This document shows, in pieces, positions 44,074 through 53,820 of a stretch of 64,000 nucleotides of DNA. Position numbers and translations under genes: made by a program. Under the pieces are notes generated by a model, which was not told the DNA's origin, did not search any database, and saw only the letters and a list, made by a program, of their open reading frames with translations. Origin of the DNA: Sva-07 sp963707515 (GTDB lineage Bacteria; Actinomycetota; Acidimicrobiia; Acidimicrobiales; Ilumatobacteraceae); NCBI GenBank assembly GCA_963707515.1, contig CAVPQI010000003.1, positions 806,001 to 870,000 on the forward strand. The letters run 5' to 3'. The first letter of the stretch is position 1. Each line of letters opens with the position of its first letter.

Positions 44074-44918
44074 GGAGTGCTCCTCGGTGTGTCGGGACGG
44101 GACGGTGACGTGCCGACGCAGTCGGCGGTGATCTGGCTGATCAGGAACTCGATGCGCTCGTCGATCTCGTCGGCGACGTCGACGAACGGCGTCGCCGGAT
44201 CGCCGGTGGCAGCCGGCGCGGCGGCTGGGTCGGCGATGCTCCAATGGGCGGTGGCCGGGAGGCCGGGCAGCTCGGGACAGATCTCGCGCACCTTGTCGCA
44301 GAGGGTGACGACGTGGTCGAAGTGCTCCTCGGCGAACTCGTCGAGGTGCTTCGAGTGGCGTCCGGCGAGGTCGATGCCTCGCGACGACATGACCTCGATG
44401 GCCATCGGGTGCAGCGGCTTCGGGTTGCTGCCGGCGCTGCGGGCGCTGATGGCCCGGGCGGAGCGAGCCTCGAGCAGCGCCTCGGCCATCTGCGAGCGCG
44501 CCGAGTTCCCGGTGCACAGGAACAGCACGCGAGGTCGGTTCCCGGCGGGGAGCGGCTCGACGTCGGCGGGGATCGGGGAGAGGCGGAGCCCGGGATGGAG
44601 TGCCGCGCCGGCAGCGGCGAACATCTGTCGACACCGCCGATGCTCGATCCGGTAGTACGTGTCGCGGCCGTCGGCCGAGCTGCGCCGGGACGAGATCAGC
44701 CCGCCCGAACGAAGCTCGCGAAGGTGGTAGGAGACGAGGTTCTGCGGCCGGCCGAGCCGCGTGCTCAGCTCGCCGACTCGGCGGTCGCTGCGCGACAACT
44801 CGTCGAGCAGCGCCCATCGGTGGGGGTCGGCGACGAGTTGGAGGAACCGCGACGCCGCGATCGCGCCCATGTCGGTCCCGGCGTCCGGCCCGGTGCCGCG
44901 GTTCGACTTGGCAACCAT
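44070..44918 (-). CDS. ArsR regulator fused to arsenate reductase (LMW-PTP type ArsC)
   Basis: A 282-residue fusion. Residues 20-105 are an ArsR winged helix (LVADPHRWALLDELSRSDRR; GRPQNLVSYHLRELRSGGLI) that lacks the usual CxC arsenite site. Residues about 125-270 are a thioredoxin- or mycothiol-linked arsenate reductase: P-loop FLCTGNSARSQMAEALLE plus the redox pair in VTLCDKVREICPELPG and HWSIADPA. The three-cysteine relay is complete, so reduction of arsenate to arsenite is expected. Such fusions are known in actinobacteria. An ATCAA-N6-TTGAT site lies just upstream, and the gene is divergent from a permease. Confidence 0.9.
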   Translation of the reverse strand: MVAKSNRGTGPDAGTDMGAIAASRFLQLVADPHRWALLDELSRSDRRVGELSTRLGRPQNLVSYHLRELRSGGLISSRRSSADGRDTYYRIEHRRCRQMFAAAGAALHPGLRLSPIPADVEPLPAGNRPRVLFLCTGNSARSQMAEALLEARSARAISARSAGSNPKPLHPMAIEVMSSRGIDLAGRHSKHLDEFAEEHFDHVVTLCDKVREICPELPGLPATAHWSIADPAAAPAATGDPATPFVDVADEIDERIEFLISQITADCVGTSPSRPDTPRSTP

Positions 44919-44929
44919 CGCTCATGTAT

Positions 44930-44943
44930 ATCAAACTGTATTG

Positions 44944-44945
<2 letters not shown>
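44930..44945. promoter_or_regulatory. ArsR-type operator ATCAA-N6-TTGAT
   Basis: A perfect inverted repeat (ATCAA at 44930-44934, TTGAT at 44941-44945) matching the ArsR/SmtB consensus. It overlaps TATACA, a possible -10 of the fusion gene, and the ATG of the permease, so one bound dimer could block both directions. Confidence 0.7.
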
Positions 44946-46207
<1,262 letters not shown>

Positions 46208-46227
<20 letters not shown>

Positions 46228-47044
46228 TCGGCGCGCCGGCGACGTCGACGCGTCCGACGAACACGGCGCCCGGCTCGCCCTCGCGTCCAATCGTGGTGGC
46301 GAACAGTTGGCGGCCGTCGGTGCCCCCGAAGCAGACGCTGGCGACGAACGACGCAGCCATCGAGACCTCCCCGTCGAGCACACCCGCGGTGGTGAATCGC
46401 CCGACGGATCCCGACGGCCCGAGGGCAACCCAGATGGCGCCCGTCTCGTCGACGGCCATCCCGTCGGCGACGCCCGTGGGTGACTCGATGACGACTCGCC
46501 GGTTGCGGTAGGTGCCGTCGGGGGATCGGTCCGCGGCGAGGACGACACCGCGATGGACGTCGCAGCCGTAGAACGTGGAACCGTCGGGGCTGAACTGGCA
46601 GCCGTTGACCCACAACACGTCGTCGACGACCGGCGCCGGGGCGGCCGCCCCGCCCACGGCGACGAATTCGCCTGGTACCGGCTCCTCGCCGGCGAACGGC
46701 CGGAACCGCAGTTGGCCGACGACCACGCGGCCATCGGGATCGACCGTCAGGTCGTTGAGCCCGGCGACGCCGACGGGCGGCTCGTAGACCGTTCGGCTCG
46801 CGCCGTCGGGGGCAACGTGGATCACGTCGCGTCCCGACATCACCAGGCCGCCGTCGGCGTGGCGGGCCATGCCGCCGACGCCGCGCCGTTTGGCGACGAC
46901 GGTCGACACCTGACCGGTCACCGGCGACCACTGGTGGACGCCACCACCGAGCACGTCGGCGAACACCACGCCGCCGTCGGACGTCGCCACCGGCGCTTCG
47001 GCGAGCTGGTAGCCGTCGGCGATCCGCTCGAATGGTGCGACCAT
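46208..47044 (-). CDS. SMP-30/gluconolactonase-like beta-propeller protein (second copy)
   Basis: A 278-residue six-bladed propeller, distant from the first SMP-30 protein at 4465. The metal residues seem present: the Glu in QLAEAPVATSDG, Asn in GLNDLTVDPDG, Asn in LWVNGCQFSPDG and Asp in VADGMAVDETG. These suggest a lactonase or related hydrolase of the cytosol. GAGGAG lies about 7 nt upstream of ATG 47044; longer reading frames upstream run antisense to the ABC operon and are not real. It is divergent from that ABC transporter. Confidence 0.88.
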
Positions 47045-47124
47045 GGTGTTGCTCCTCGGTTGGTTTCGGTGGACCGGTGCCGGTGGGCTCATGAGCATGT
47101 CAGGCCGGTGTAGAGCTTGACGGG

Positions 47125-47140
47125 CTGATCGAGTGATCAG
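47125..47140. promoter_or_regulatory. Operator CTGATC-N4-GATCAG next to the ABC operon -10
   Basis: A 6-bp perfect inverted repeat directly abutting TATTCT. A TetR gene is the last gene of the same stretch, so it is the likely ligand-responsive repressor of this site. Confidence 0.55.
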
Positions 47141-47146
47141 TATTCT
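47141..47146 (+). promoter_or_regulatory. -10 element of the ABC transporter operon
   Basis: TATTCT, 6 nt before ATG 47153, directly following the inverted repeat at 47125-47140. Confidence 0.6.
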
Positions 47147-47152
47147 GAGCAG

Positions 47153-48079
47153 ATGATCAAAGCGACTGCGCTGGAGAAGCGCTTCGGCGACCGTGTGGCA
47201 GTCGACCAGCTGACGTTCACCGCCGAGCCCGGTCACGTCACCGGCTTCCTCGGCCCCAATGGCGCCGGCAAGTCGACCACCATGCGGATGATCCTCGGCC
47301 TCGACCGACCGACCGGCGGCGACGTCACGGTCAACGGCCTGCGGTATCGCGACCAACCGGCGCCGCTGCAGGTTGTCGGTGCGTTGCTCGACGCCAAGGC
47401 GGTCGACGGGGTGCGCACGGCCGCCGCCCATCTCCGCTGGATGGCGATCGCCGGCGGCATCCCCGTCACCCGGGTCGACGAGGTGCTCGAACTCGTCGGA
47501 CTGACCGAGGTGGCCGGCAAACGCATCGCTGAGTTCTCGCTCGGCATGTCGCAACGACTGGGCATCGCCGCTGCCCTCCTCGGGGATCCGCCCGTGCTGC
47601 TCTTCGACGAGCCGGTGAACGGGCTCGATCCCGAGGGGATCCGCTGGGTGCGCCTGTTCATGCGTCATCTCGCCGGCCAGGGCCGGACCGTCGTCGTGTC
47701 CAGCCACCTGATGAGCGAGATGGAGTCGACCGCCGATCACGTGATCGTGATCGGGCGCGGCAAGCTGATCGCCGACATGCCGATGTCGGAGTTCACCACG
47801 CTCGGCTCGGGCGCCCACGTCCACGTCGTGTCGCCCGACGCCGAGGCCCTGTCGGCGGCGATCATCGCCCGCGGTGGGACGATCCTCGACGACACCGAGA
47901 GCCCGCCGGACCCGCAGCGACTGCTCGTCGGTGGACTCGACAACGTCACCATCGCTGCGCTCGCCGCCGAACAGCAGCTGCGCATCTGGGAGCTGACGCC
48001 GCGACGAGCGAGCCTCGAATCGACGTTCATGGAACTCACCGGTGACAGCGTCGAGTACCACACGGGGGTGACGCGATGA
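47153..48079 (+). CDS. ABC transporter ATP-binding protein
   Basis: A 308-residue ABC ATPase of the DrrA/CcmA type that powers export of drugs, lipids or peptides. Walker A is GPNGAGKST (about 35-43), signature FSLGMSQRLGIA, Walker B VLLFDEPVNGLDPEG and the H-loop VVSSHLMSEME. The extra C-terminal 80 residues are typical for two-component exporters. It overlaps the permease gene by 4 nt. It starts at a leaderless-type promoter with an operator. Confidence 0.95.
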   Translation: MIKATALEKRFGDRVAVDQLTFTAEPGHVTGFLGPNGAGKSTTMRMILGLDRPTGGDVTVNGLRYRDQPAPLQVVGALLDAKAVDGVRTAAAHLRWMAIAGGIPVTRVDEVLELVGLTEVAGKRIAEFSLGMSQRLGIAAALLGDPPVLLFDEPVNGLDPEGIRWVRLFMRHLAGQGRTVVVSSHLMSEMESTADHVIVIGRGKLIADMPMSEFTTLGSGAHVHVVSPDAEALSAAIIARGGTILDDTESPPDPQRLLVGGLDNVTIAALAAEQQLRIWELTPRRASLESTFMELTGDSVEYHTGVTR

Positions 48080-48903
48080 CCGCCACGTTCGAATCGACCG
48101 TCGCCCCGACGGGCACCGTTCCCGGTCTCGGCGCTGCGCTGCGTTCGGAGTGGTCGAAGTTCTGGACCGCCAGATCGCCGCGCCGCAACCTGCTCCTCGG
48201 CACCGTGCTCGGCATCGCCATGTCCGCGCTGATCGCCATCGTCACCGGTGCGACGTTCGACGACTGGCCCGCGGCGGACCAAGCGAGCTTCGACCCGATC
48301 CTGTTCCCGCTGTCGGGCACACTGCTCATCGGCATCTTCTTCGTCACCGCCGGCGTCAACACGACCGCCTCGGAGTACGGCACGGGCATGATCCGTCTGA
48401 CGTTCACGGCGACGCCGCGCCGCGAACGGGTGATCCTCGCCAAGGCGCTGGTCGTCGCCGCCACCACGATCGTGGCCGGCGCCGTCGCCGTCGCCGGCAT
48501 GTTCGGTATCAGCCTGGCGATCTACGGTGCCAACGACCTGCCCACGCCGTCGATCACCGATGGCGCGCTGTGGCGCACGGCGCTCGCCGTCGCCCTGCTC
48601 GGCTGGCTGTTCCCGGTGATCGGTGTCGCGCTGGCGTTCCTCCTGCGCAGCACGGCGGGAGCCATCACCGCCACGCTGGCGCTGCTCTTCGCCCCGAGCA
48701 TGTTCGGCTCGCTGCTCCCGATGTGGTGGCGGGAGAACGTCATCAGCCTGCTCCCCGGGCCGGCGTCGGACAGCCTCGCCCTCCGCCACCTCGACGACGA
48801 CCCGACCTACCTGCCGCCGGCGCTCGCCGCACTCGTGCTCCTGGCCTGGGTCGCCGTCGGATGGTTCGGCACGTGCTGGGTCGTCAACCGTCGCGACGCC
48901 TGA
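48076..48903 (+). CDS. ABC-2-type transporter permease
   Basis: A 275-residue membrane subunit with six hydrophobic helices (NLLLGTVLGIAMSALIAIV, PLSGTLLIGIFFVTAGVN, VVAATTIVAGAVAVAGMFG, ALLGWLFPVIGVALAFLL and two further spans). EWSKFWTARSP before helix 1 is the cytosolic coupling start seen in this group, and TASEYGTGMIRLTFTATPRR follows helix 2. It pairs with the ATPase encoded upstream (ATGA overlap) to form a simple exporter with two ATPases and two permeases. The transported compound is not evident. Confidence 0.92.
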   Translation: MTATFESTVAPTGTVPGLGAALRSEWSKFWTARSPRRNLLLGTVLGIAMSALIAIVTGATFDDWPAADQASFDPILFPLSGTLLIGIFFVTAGVNTTASEYGTGMIRLTFTATPRRERVILAKALVVAATTIVAGAVAVAGMFGISLAIYGANDLPTPSITDGALWRTALAVALLGWLFPVIGVALAFLLRSTAGAITATLALLFAPSMFGSLLPMWWRENVISLLPGPASDSLALRHLDDDPTYLPPALAALVLLAWVAVGWFGTCWVVNRRDA

Positions 48904-48923
48904 CGGCGCGGCCTCGAGTGGAC

Positions 48924-48974
48924 GGGTGATGGTGAACGGGTGATGGTGAACGGGTGATGGTGAACGGGTGATGG
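48924..48974. repeat. 14-bp tandem repeat before the TetR gene
   Basis: GGGTGATGGTGAAC is repeated at 48924-48937, 48938-48951 and 48952-48965, with a partial fourth copy running into the TetR start codon. Each unit contains ATG and GTG triplets, and the unit length is not a multiple of three. Confidence 0.85.
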
Positions 48975-49567
48975 CGACGTCGGAACCGACCTTCATCGAA
49001 GCGGCGCGGCGGGCACAGATCATCGATGCGGCGATCGAGACGATCGCCGAGGTCGGCTACGCGTCGGCGTCGCTGGCCAGGATCGCGGCGCGCGCCGGGG
49101 TGAGCACGGCGCTCGTGTCGTACCACTTCCGCGGGCGTGACGACCTGATGCTCGCCGTGATGGCGACACTCAACGCCCGTACGGATCGTACGGTCACCGA
49201 GGACACGGAAGGCGCAGCGACCTACGTGGCGGCGCTTCGCGAGCTGGTCACGTCGATGATCCGTTACTTCGGTGCGCACCCGACCGAGGTGATCGCGTTC
49301 GGGCAGCTGTTCACCGGCGCCGCGCCGGGCTCCCCGGTCGCCGAGCGCGCCGCCGCCGACCACCGACAGGGCTTGGACGAGTTGGCGCAGATGTTCCGCG
49401 AGGGTCAAGAGCAGGGTGAGTACCGCGCCTTCGACGTCGAGGTGATGGCGACTGCCGTGATGTCGACACTGCAGTCGATCCCCGCCCAGCTCCTCGCCGA
49501 CCCCACCCGCACCGAGGTCTGTGCCCTCGAAGTCGCCGAGCTCTTCGTCCGCGCCGTCACACGCTGA
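48971..49567 (+). CDS. TetR-family regulator of the ABC exporter
   Basis: A 198-residue TetR repressor: helix-turn-helix in residues about 15-60 (SLARIAARAGVSTALVSYHF) and an all-helical ligand domain (VAALRELVTSMIRYFGAHPT; HRQGLDELAQMFREGQEQGE). The start is ATG 48971, or GTG 48968 one codon earlier; the 14-bp repeats overlap this start, so copy number could change its translation. It follows the exporter genes by 67 nt on the same strand and probably binds the palindrome at 47125. Confidence 0.9.
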   Translation: MATSEPTFIEAARRAQIIDAAIETIAEVGYASASLARIAARAGVSTALVSYHFRGRDDLMLAVMATLNARTDRTVTEDTEGAATYVAALRELVTSMIRYFGAHPTEVIAFGQLFTGAAPGSPVAERAAADHRQGLDELAQMFREGQEQGEYRAFDVEVMATAVMSTLQSIPAQLLADPTRTEVCALEVAELFVRAVTR

Positions 49568-49579
49568 CCGGCCGAGCTC

Positions 49580-49585
49580 TACGCT
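49580..49585 (+). promoter_or_regulatory. -10 element for the second YcaQ-like gene
   Basis: TACGCT, followed after 6 nt by ATT 49592, in frame with the YcaQ-like protein. The same hexamer is used by the GHMP kinase gene at 50740. Confidence 0.5.
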
Positions 49586-49591
49586 GCCCCG

Positions 49592-50719
49592 ATTGCGGCT
49601 CGCCTCGACCTCCGCCACCTGACCGTGGACCAGGCCCGGCGCATCGCCGTTCGGGCCCAGTTGCTCGCCGCCGAGCGACCGGGCGGGCTGATCGAGACCG
49701 TGCAGCACCTCGGTGTGCTGCAGAACGACCCGACGAACGCCGTCGCCCGCAATGCCGACCTCGTGTTGTGGAGCCGGCTCGGCCCGGGCTACTCGCACGA
49801 CGAACTGCAGGCCGCGCTCGACGGTCGGGCGCTGATCGAGATCAGCATGATGATCCGCCCGGCCGAGGACGTCGCCTTGTTCCGTGCCGAGATGGCGGCG
49901 CGCCGCGATCCCGATCGGCTCGCCGACTGGCAGCGCGGGGTCCACGACTGGGTGGTCGCCAACGACGCCTGCCGGCGCGACATCCTCCGCCGCCTCACAC
50001 GCGAGGGCCCGCTGGTCGCCGGCGAGCTCCCGGACACCTGCGTCGTCCCGTGGCGGTCGACCGGGTGGACCAACGATCGCAACGTCAATCAGATGATCGA
50101 GGCGATGGCGTCTCGCGGAGAGGTCGCCACGCCGGGTCGACGCGGCGGCGAACGACTGTGGGATCTCGCCGAGCGCGTCTACCCCGACGACCCGGTGCCG
50201 ACCCTGGAGGAGGCGATGCGCGTCCGCGCCGAGCTGCGGCTGCGGGCGCTCGGCATCGCGCGCGGCAAGGCGACCGCCGTGCCCGGCGAGCAGAACGATG
50301 TCGGTGCCGCCGGTGTCACCGTGCGTGTCGACGGTGTCCGCGGCACCTGGCAGGTCGACGCCGACCAGCTGGAACGGGTCGACGCGCCGTTCGACGGGCG
50401 GGTGGCGGTGCTGTCGCCGCTCGACCGCATGGTGTTCGACCGCAAGCGGATCGCCGAGCTGTTCGACTTCGAGTACGTCCTGGAGATGTACAAGCCGGTT
50501 GCCAAGCGGCGGTGGGGCTACTGGGCGATGCCGATCCTGTTCGGCGACGAGTTCGTCGGCAAGCTCGATGCGACCGCCGACCGCAAGCGCGGTGTGCTGC
50601 GTGTCGACGCCGTCCACCCCGACACCGAGATCACCCCGGCGATGGAGGCGGAGCTCGACGCCGAGCTGGAGCGACTCGCCGAGTGGCTCGGCCTGCCGAT
50701 CGAGCGTCCCGACGACTGA
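49592..50719 (+). CDS. Second YcaQ-like winged-helix DNA glycosylase (HTH_42), probable ATT start
   Basis: Paralogue of the protein at 5366: HLTVDQARRIAVRAQLL matches its N-terminus, VLQNDPTN its catalytic loop (Q44, D46; here Q-N-D instead of Q-I-D), and VLSPLDRMVFDRKRIAELFDF and KRRWGYWAMPILFGDEFVG its C-terminal part. GTG 49625 is the first standard start, but it lies inside the conserved N-terminus. ATT 49592 stands 6 nt after TACGCT and puts the catalytic Gln at residue 44, nearly the same as residue 46 in the paralogue with its ATC start. It gives 375 residues. Start choice is inference; the family call is firm. Confidence 0.85.
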   Translation: MAARLDLRHLTVDQARRIAVRAQLLAAERPGGLIETVQHLGVLQNDPTNAVARNADLVLWSRLGPGYSHDELQAALDGRALIEISMMIRPAEDVALFRAEMAARRDPDRLADWQRGVHDWVVANDACRRDILRRLTREGPLVAGELPDTCVVPWRSTGWTNDRNVNQMIEAMASRGEVATPGRRGGERLWDLAERVYPDDPVPTLEEAMRVRAELRLRALGIARGKATAVPGEQNDVGAAGVTVRVDGVRGTWQVDADQLERVDAPFDGRVAVLSPLDRMVFDRKRIAELFDFEYVLEMYKPVAKRRWGYWAMPILFGDEFVGKLDATADRKRGVLRVDAVHPDTEITPAMEAELDAELERLAEWLGLPIERPDD

Positions 50720-50739
50720 TCGCTGCGGCCGGTGCTGTC

Positions 50740-50745
50740 TACGCT
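50740..50745 (+). promoter_or_regulatory. -10 element of the GHMP kinase gene
   Basis: TACGCT, 7 nt before GTG 50753; it identifies that GTG rather than the one at 50732 as the start. Confidence 0.55.
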
Positions 50746-50752
50746 GCGCCCG

Positions 50753-51739
50753 GTGCAGCCGCCGACGTCGTCGTCCTCCCGCGTGCCGGCGCGCGTCGGC
50801 CTGGTCGGCAACCCGTCCGACGGCTACGGCGGCGCCGTGCTGGCAGCGATCGTCGACGATCTCGCGGCGACCGTGCGGGCGACGCCGATCGATCGCGGGG
50901 TGCGGCTGTCCAACGACACCATCGGGACGGTCGCCTGGCCCTCGACGGCGGCCTTCGACGACGAGCTCTCCACCGCCGGTCACGCGACCGGACACCGCAT
51001 CGTCACCGCCTCGCTGCAGGCGCTCGGCCGGCATCTCGGGTTCCTGCCGGCGGCGAGCATCGAATGGTCGTCGACGATTCCCCGCTCGGTCGGCCTCGCC
51101 GGCTCGAGCGCGATCGCCGTCGCCGTGATCGAGGCAGTCGCCGAGCTCGCCGGTCGTCGGCTCGATCCACGCGTGGTGGCGGCGCTGGCGCTCGACGCCG
51201 AGACCACCGGGCTGGGCATCCCCGCCGGCTGGCAGGACCGCATCGTGCAGGCGCATCGCGGTGCCGTGCTCGTCGACGCCGGCGAGACGACCGTGGTCGA
51301 CGGCGTCGACGTGCCGGTCGTGGGCCGGCTACCTGCGCTCGACCTGCCGACGGTGGTCGCCTGGCGGGAGCAGGACGCCGAGGAGTCCGGTGCCTATCAC
51401 GCCGACCTGCGCCGCCGCGCCGACGGCGACGAGCTGGCGGCAGCGATGACGGCGCTCGCCGAGGTCGCCCGTCGTGCCGCGGACTCTGTGGCGCGTGGGG
51501 AGCAGCGAGAACTGATCGAGGCGGTCGGCACGAGTTGGGCGTTGCGGGCATCGTCGATGCCGCTCGGACCGCTGCACGAGCAGCTGGTCGAGGCCGCTCG
51601 TGTCGGTGATGCCGTGGCGACGTCGCCGGGGTCGGGCGGTTCGGTCGTGGCGATGGCGGCAGACGGCGGCTCGTTGACCGCCGCCGTGGCGGCGCTGCAA
51701 CGGGTCGGCGCCGAGGTCCTGCACGTCCGCCTGCGCTGA
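50753..51739 (+). CDS. GHMP-family sugar kinase (glucuronokinase-like)
   Basis: A 328-residue kinase of the GHMP fold (galactokinase, homoserine, mevalonate and phosphomevalonate kinases). The ATP loop is PRSVGLAGSSAIAVAV, the N-terminal substrate motif ARVGLVGNPSDGYGG and the C-terminal motif SPGSGGSVVAMA. GNPSDGYGG at the start and GIPAGWQDRIVQAH in the middle resemble plant-type glucuronokinase more than galactokinase, so a sugar or sugar-acid 1-kinase is likely. It lies 33 nt after the YcaQ-like gene and has its own -10. Confidence 0.87.
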   Translation: MQPPTSSSSRVPARVGLVGNPSDGYGGAVLAAIVDDLAATVRATPIDRGVRLSNDTIGTVAWPSTAAFDDELSTAGHATGHRIVTASLQALGRHLGFLPAASIEWSSTIPRSVGLAGSSAIAVAVIEAVAELAGRRLDPRVVAALALDAETTGLGIPAGWQDRIVQAHRGAVLVDAGETTVVDGVDVPVVGRLPALDLPTVVAWREQDAEESGAYHADLRRRADGDELAAAMTALAEVARRAADSVARGEQRELIEAVGTSWALRASSMPLGPLHEQLVEAARVGDAVATSPGSGGSVVAMAADGGSLTAAVAALQRVGAEVLHVRLR

Positions 51740-51752
51740 CCGTCGCTCGCGT

Positions 51753-53678
51753 TCAGACCTCGCCGTCGCGGATGATCCCGGCGACCAGTCGCAGCACGAG
51801 CAACGCCGCCGCCGTGAGCCCGAAGTAGCCGAGCACCTCGTTGAGCGCGATCGCGTCGCCGAACTCCGGGCCGGCGCGGCTGCCGAGCAGGAAGACCGAC
51901 GTCAGGCCGGTGGCCGACGCGACGATGCCCAGCACGACGCGGTCGACCATCCGCGTCAGGACTCGTTCGTCGCGCTCGTCACCGAGCACGCTGACCCGCG
52001 CCGAGAGCCGCCCCTCGGTGGCTTGGCCGAGCAACTCGTCGAGGTGTTGGGGGAGCCGCGCCAGGCGCGGCAACTGCTCCGTCAATTGCGCCTCGACCGC
52101 GTGGCGCAGGCCGCTGATCGACCTCTCGCCGATGACGGTCGACGAGTGCCGCCGCGCCGCATCGACCAGCGAGAACTGGGGATCGACCAACAACAGCGTG
52201 CCCTCCAACGTCACCAGCGTGCGGACGAGCGTGCCGAACCAACGCGGCAGGCGGATGCCGAAGTCGCCGACCAGCTCGAGCAGATCCTGGAGTGCGCTGG
52301 CGTTGATGCCCTTGCCCGAGCGCATGTGGCGCGCCAGGTACTGCTCGATGGCGTTGTCGAGCTCGGTGACGTCGAGCCGCCGATCGAGCACGGTGATGTT
52401 CCCGATCGCGTTGCGCAGCGCCGTCGCCGATCCCGTCGATGCCGCCGTCAGCATGTCCAGCATCGCCGCCCGATGGCCGGGGCCGAGGCGTCCGACGGCG
52501 CCGAGGTCGATGAGCACGATGTCGTCGCCGCGCTCGACGAGGATGTTGCCGGGGTGGGGATCGGCGTGGAAGACGCCGACGTCGAAGATCTGGAAGAGGA
52601 AGACCTCGATCAGCCGGTTGGCGAGCGCTGCCCGGCGCGTGCCGTCGGCGATGCCGGCCGCCCACACGTCGAGTGTGTCGCCGGTGATGAATTCCTGGGT
52701 CATCACCCGCTGACCGGACAGCGCGGCGTACACGGTCGGGATGCGGATCCGGGGGAACGGTGCCAGCGCCTGGCCGAGCTCGACCGCATTGGTCGCCTCG
52801 GCGCGGAAATCGAGCTCTTCGGTCACGCCCTCGATGAACTCGGCGGCGAGCGCGGCCGGCTGCACGCGCAGGCCGAGCGCCGTGTGGTCCTCGATCAACT
52901 GCGCCAGCTGCATGATCGCCGCACCGTCGAGCTCGATCGTCTGGTCGAGCCCGGGTCGTTGCGCCTTGACGATGACGGGGGAACCGTCGCGCAGGGTGGC
53001 GCGGTAGATCTGCGAGACCGAGGCGCTGGCGATCGGCGTCCAATCGAAGTCGGCGTACAGTTCGTCCGGCGGCGCGCCGAGCGCCTCGGTCAGCTGTGGG
53101 CGCATCTCCGATTCCGGCGCCGGGGCGGCGGTCGTGCGCAACCTCGACAGCTCCTCGCACCACGCCGGTGGGAGGACGTCGCTGCGGGTGGAGGCGACCT
53201 GGCCGAGCTTGACGAAGATCCCGCCGGCGTCCTCGAGCGTCAACCGGACCGCTTCGCGCAGGCTGGCGTCGCTCATGGTGTGCAGCCCCACCCCGTGCGT
53301 GCGGGCGATCGCCACCACCTGCCGGTAGCGGCGGAACGGTTCGACCCGGCGGCGCCATGTCGTCACCGGATTGGACAACGTCAGCCGCCCGGCGCGGTCG
53401 CCGCGGGCCAGCGATCCGACGGGAGCGACCATGTCGAGGGCCACCGCGACCGACATCGTGAACAGCGTCGACAGGACGATCGTCGCCAGGATCATGTCGA
53501 GCGACGCCCAGCGCCAGTCGGTGAGCTCGCCCGCCGCCCAGACACCGAAGGCGAAGCCGACCGCACCGGAGATCATCAGCGCCAGCAGCCCGCGGCGGGC
53601 GCCGAGCATGCGGCCGGCGAAACCGGTCACGGCGAGCATCGTCAGCGGCCCGATCACGATCCATCCGATGGCTGCCAT
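51753..53678 (-). CDS. UbiB/ABC1 (ADCK)-family atypical kinase
   Basis: A 641-residue membrane-tethered kinase-like protein. Two helices at the start (IGWIVIGPLTMLAVTGFAG; MILATIVLSTLFTMSVAVAL) and two at the end flank the kinase-like core: GGIFVKLGQVASTRSDVLP (KxGQ motif), an Ala-rich loop IASASVSQIYRA, VKAQRPG, FHADPHPGNILV and VLIDLGAVGRL, the family's DFG-like site. Relatives support quinone or lipid metabolism in membranes. ATG 53678 follows a GGGGG site; upstream in-frame codons to 53846 lack the family pattern. It is convergent with the GHMP kinase gene with a 13-nt gap. Confidence 0.9.
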   Translation of the reverse strand: MAAIGWIVIGPLTMLAVTGFAGRMLGARRGLLALMISGAVGFAFGVWAAGELTDWRWASLDMILATIVLSTLFTMSVAVALDMVAPVGSLARGDRAGRLTLSNPVTTWRRRVEPFRRYRQVVAIARTHGVGLHTMSDASLREAVRLTLEDAGGIFVKLGQVASTRSDVLPPAWCEELSRLRTTAAPAPESEMRPQLTEALGAPPDELYADFDWTPIASASVSQIYRATLRDGSPVIVKAQRPGLDQTIELDGAAIMQLAQLIEDHTALGLRVQPAALAAEFIEGVTEELDFRAEATNAVELGQALAPFPRIRIPTVYAALSGQRVMTQEFITGDTLDVWAAGIADGTRRAALANRLIEVFLFQIFDVGVFHADPHPGNILVERGDDIVLIDLGAVGRLGPGHRAAMLDMLTAASTGSATALRNAIGNITVLDRRLDVTELDNAIEQYLARHMRSGKGINASALQDLLELVGDFGIRLPRWFGTLVRTLVTLEGTLLLVDPQFSLVDAARRHSSTVIGERSISGLRHAVEAQLTEQLPRLARLPQHLDELLGQATEGRLSARVSVLGDERDERVLTRMVDRVVLGIVASATGLTSVFLLGSRAGPEFGDAIALNEVLGYFGLTAAALLVLRLVAGIIRDGEV

Positions 53679-53820
53679 GGCACCCCCGTTCGTCGACGAG
53701 GCCCGGGACATCGGGGTTCGGGCCGCGACGACCGAATCTAGATCACTGCCCGTCGGGGACGGGGCCGGTCGGGCGGCGCGCCCGTTGCTGCGCGGCGGCG
53801 GGGTGCGCGAGCCTGGTGGC

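Noticed and set aside
48924..48976. Tandem repeats as a CRISPR array
   Set aside because: Units are 13-16 bp with no unique spacers and no cas genes.
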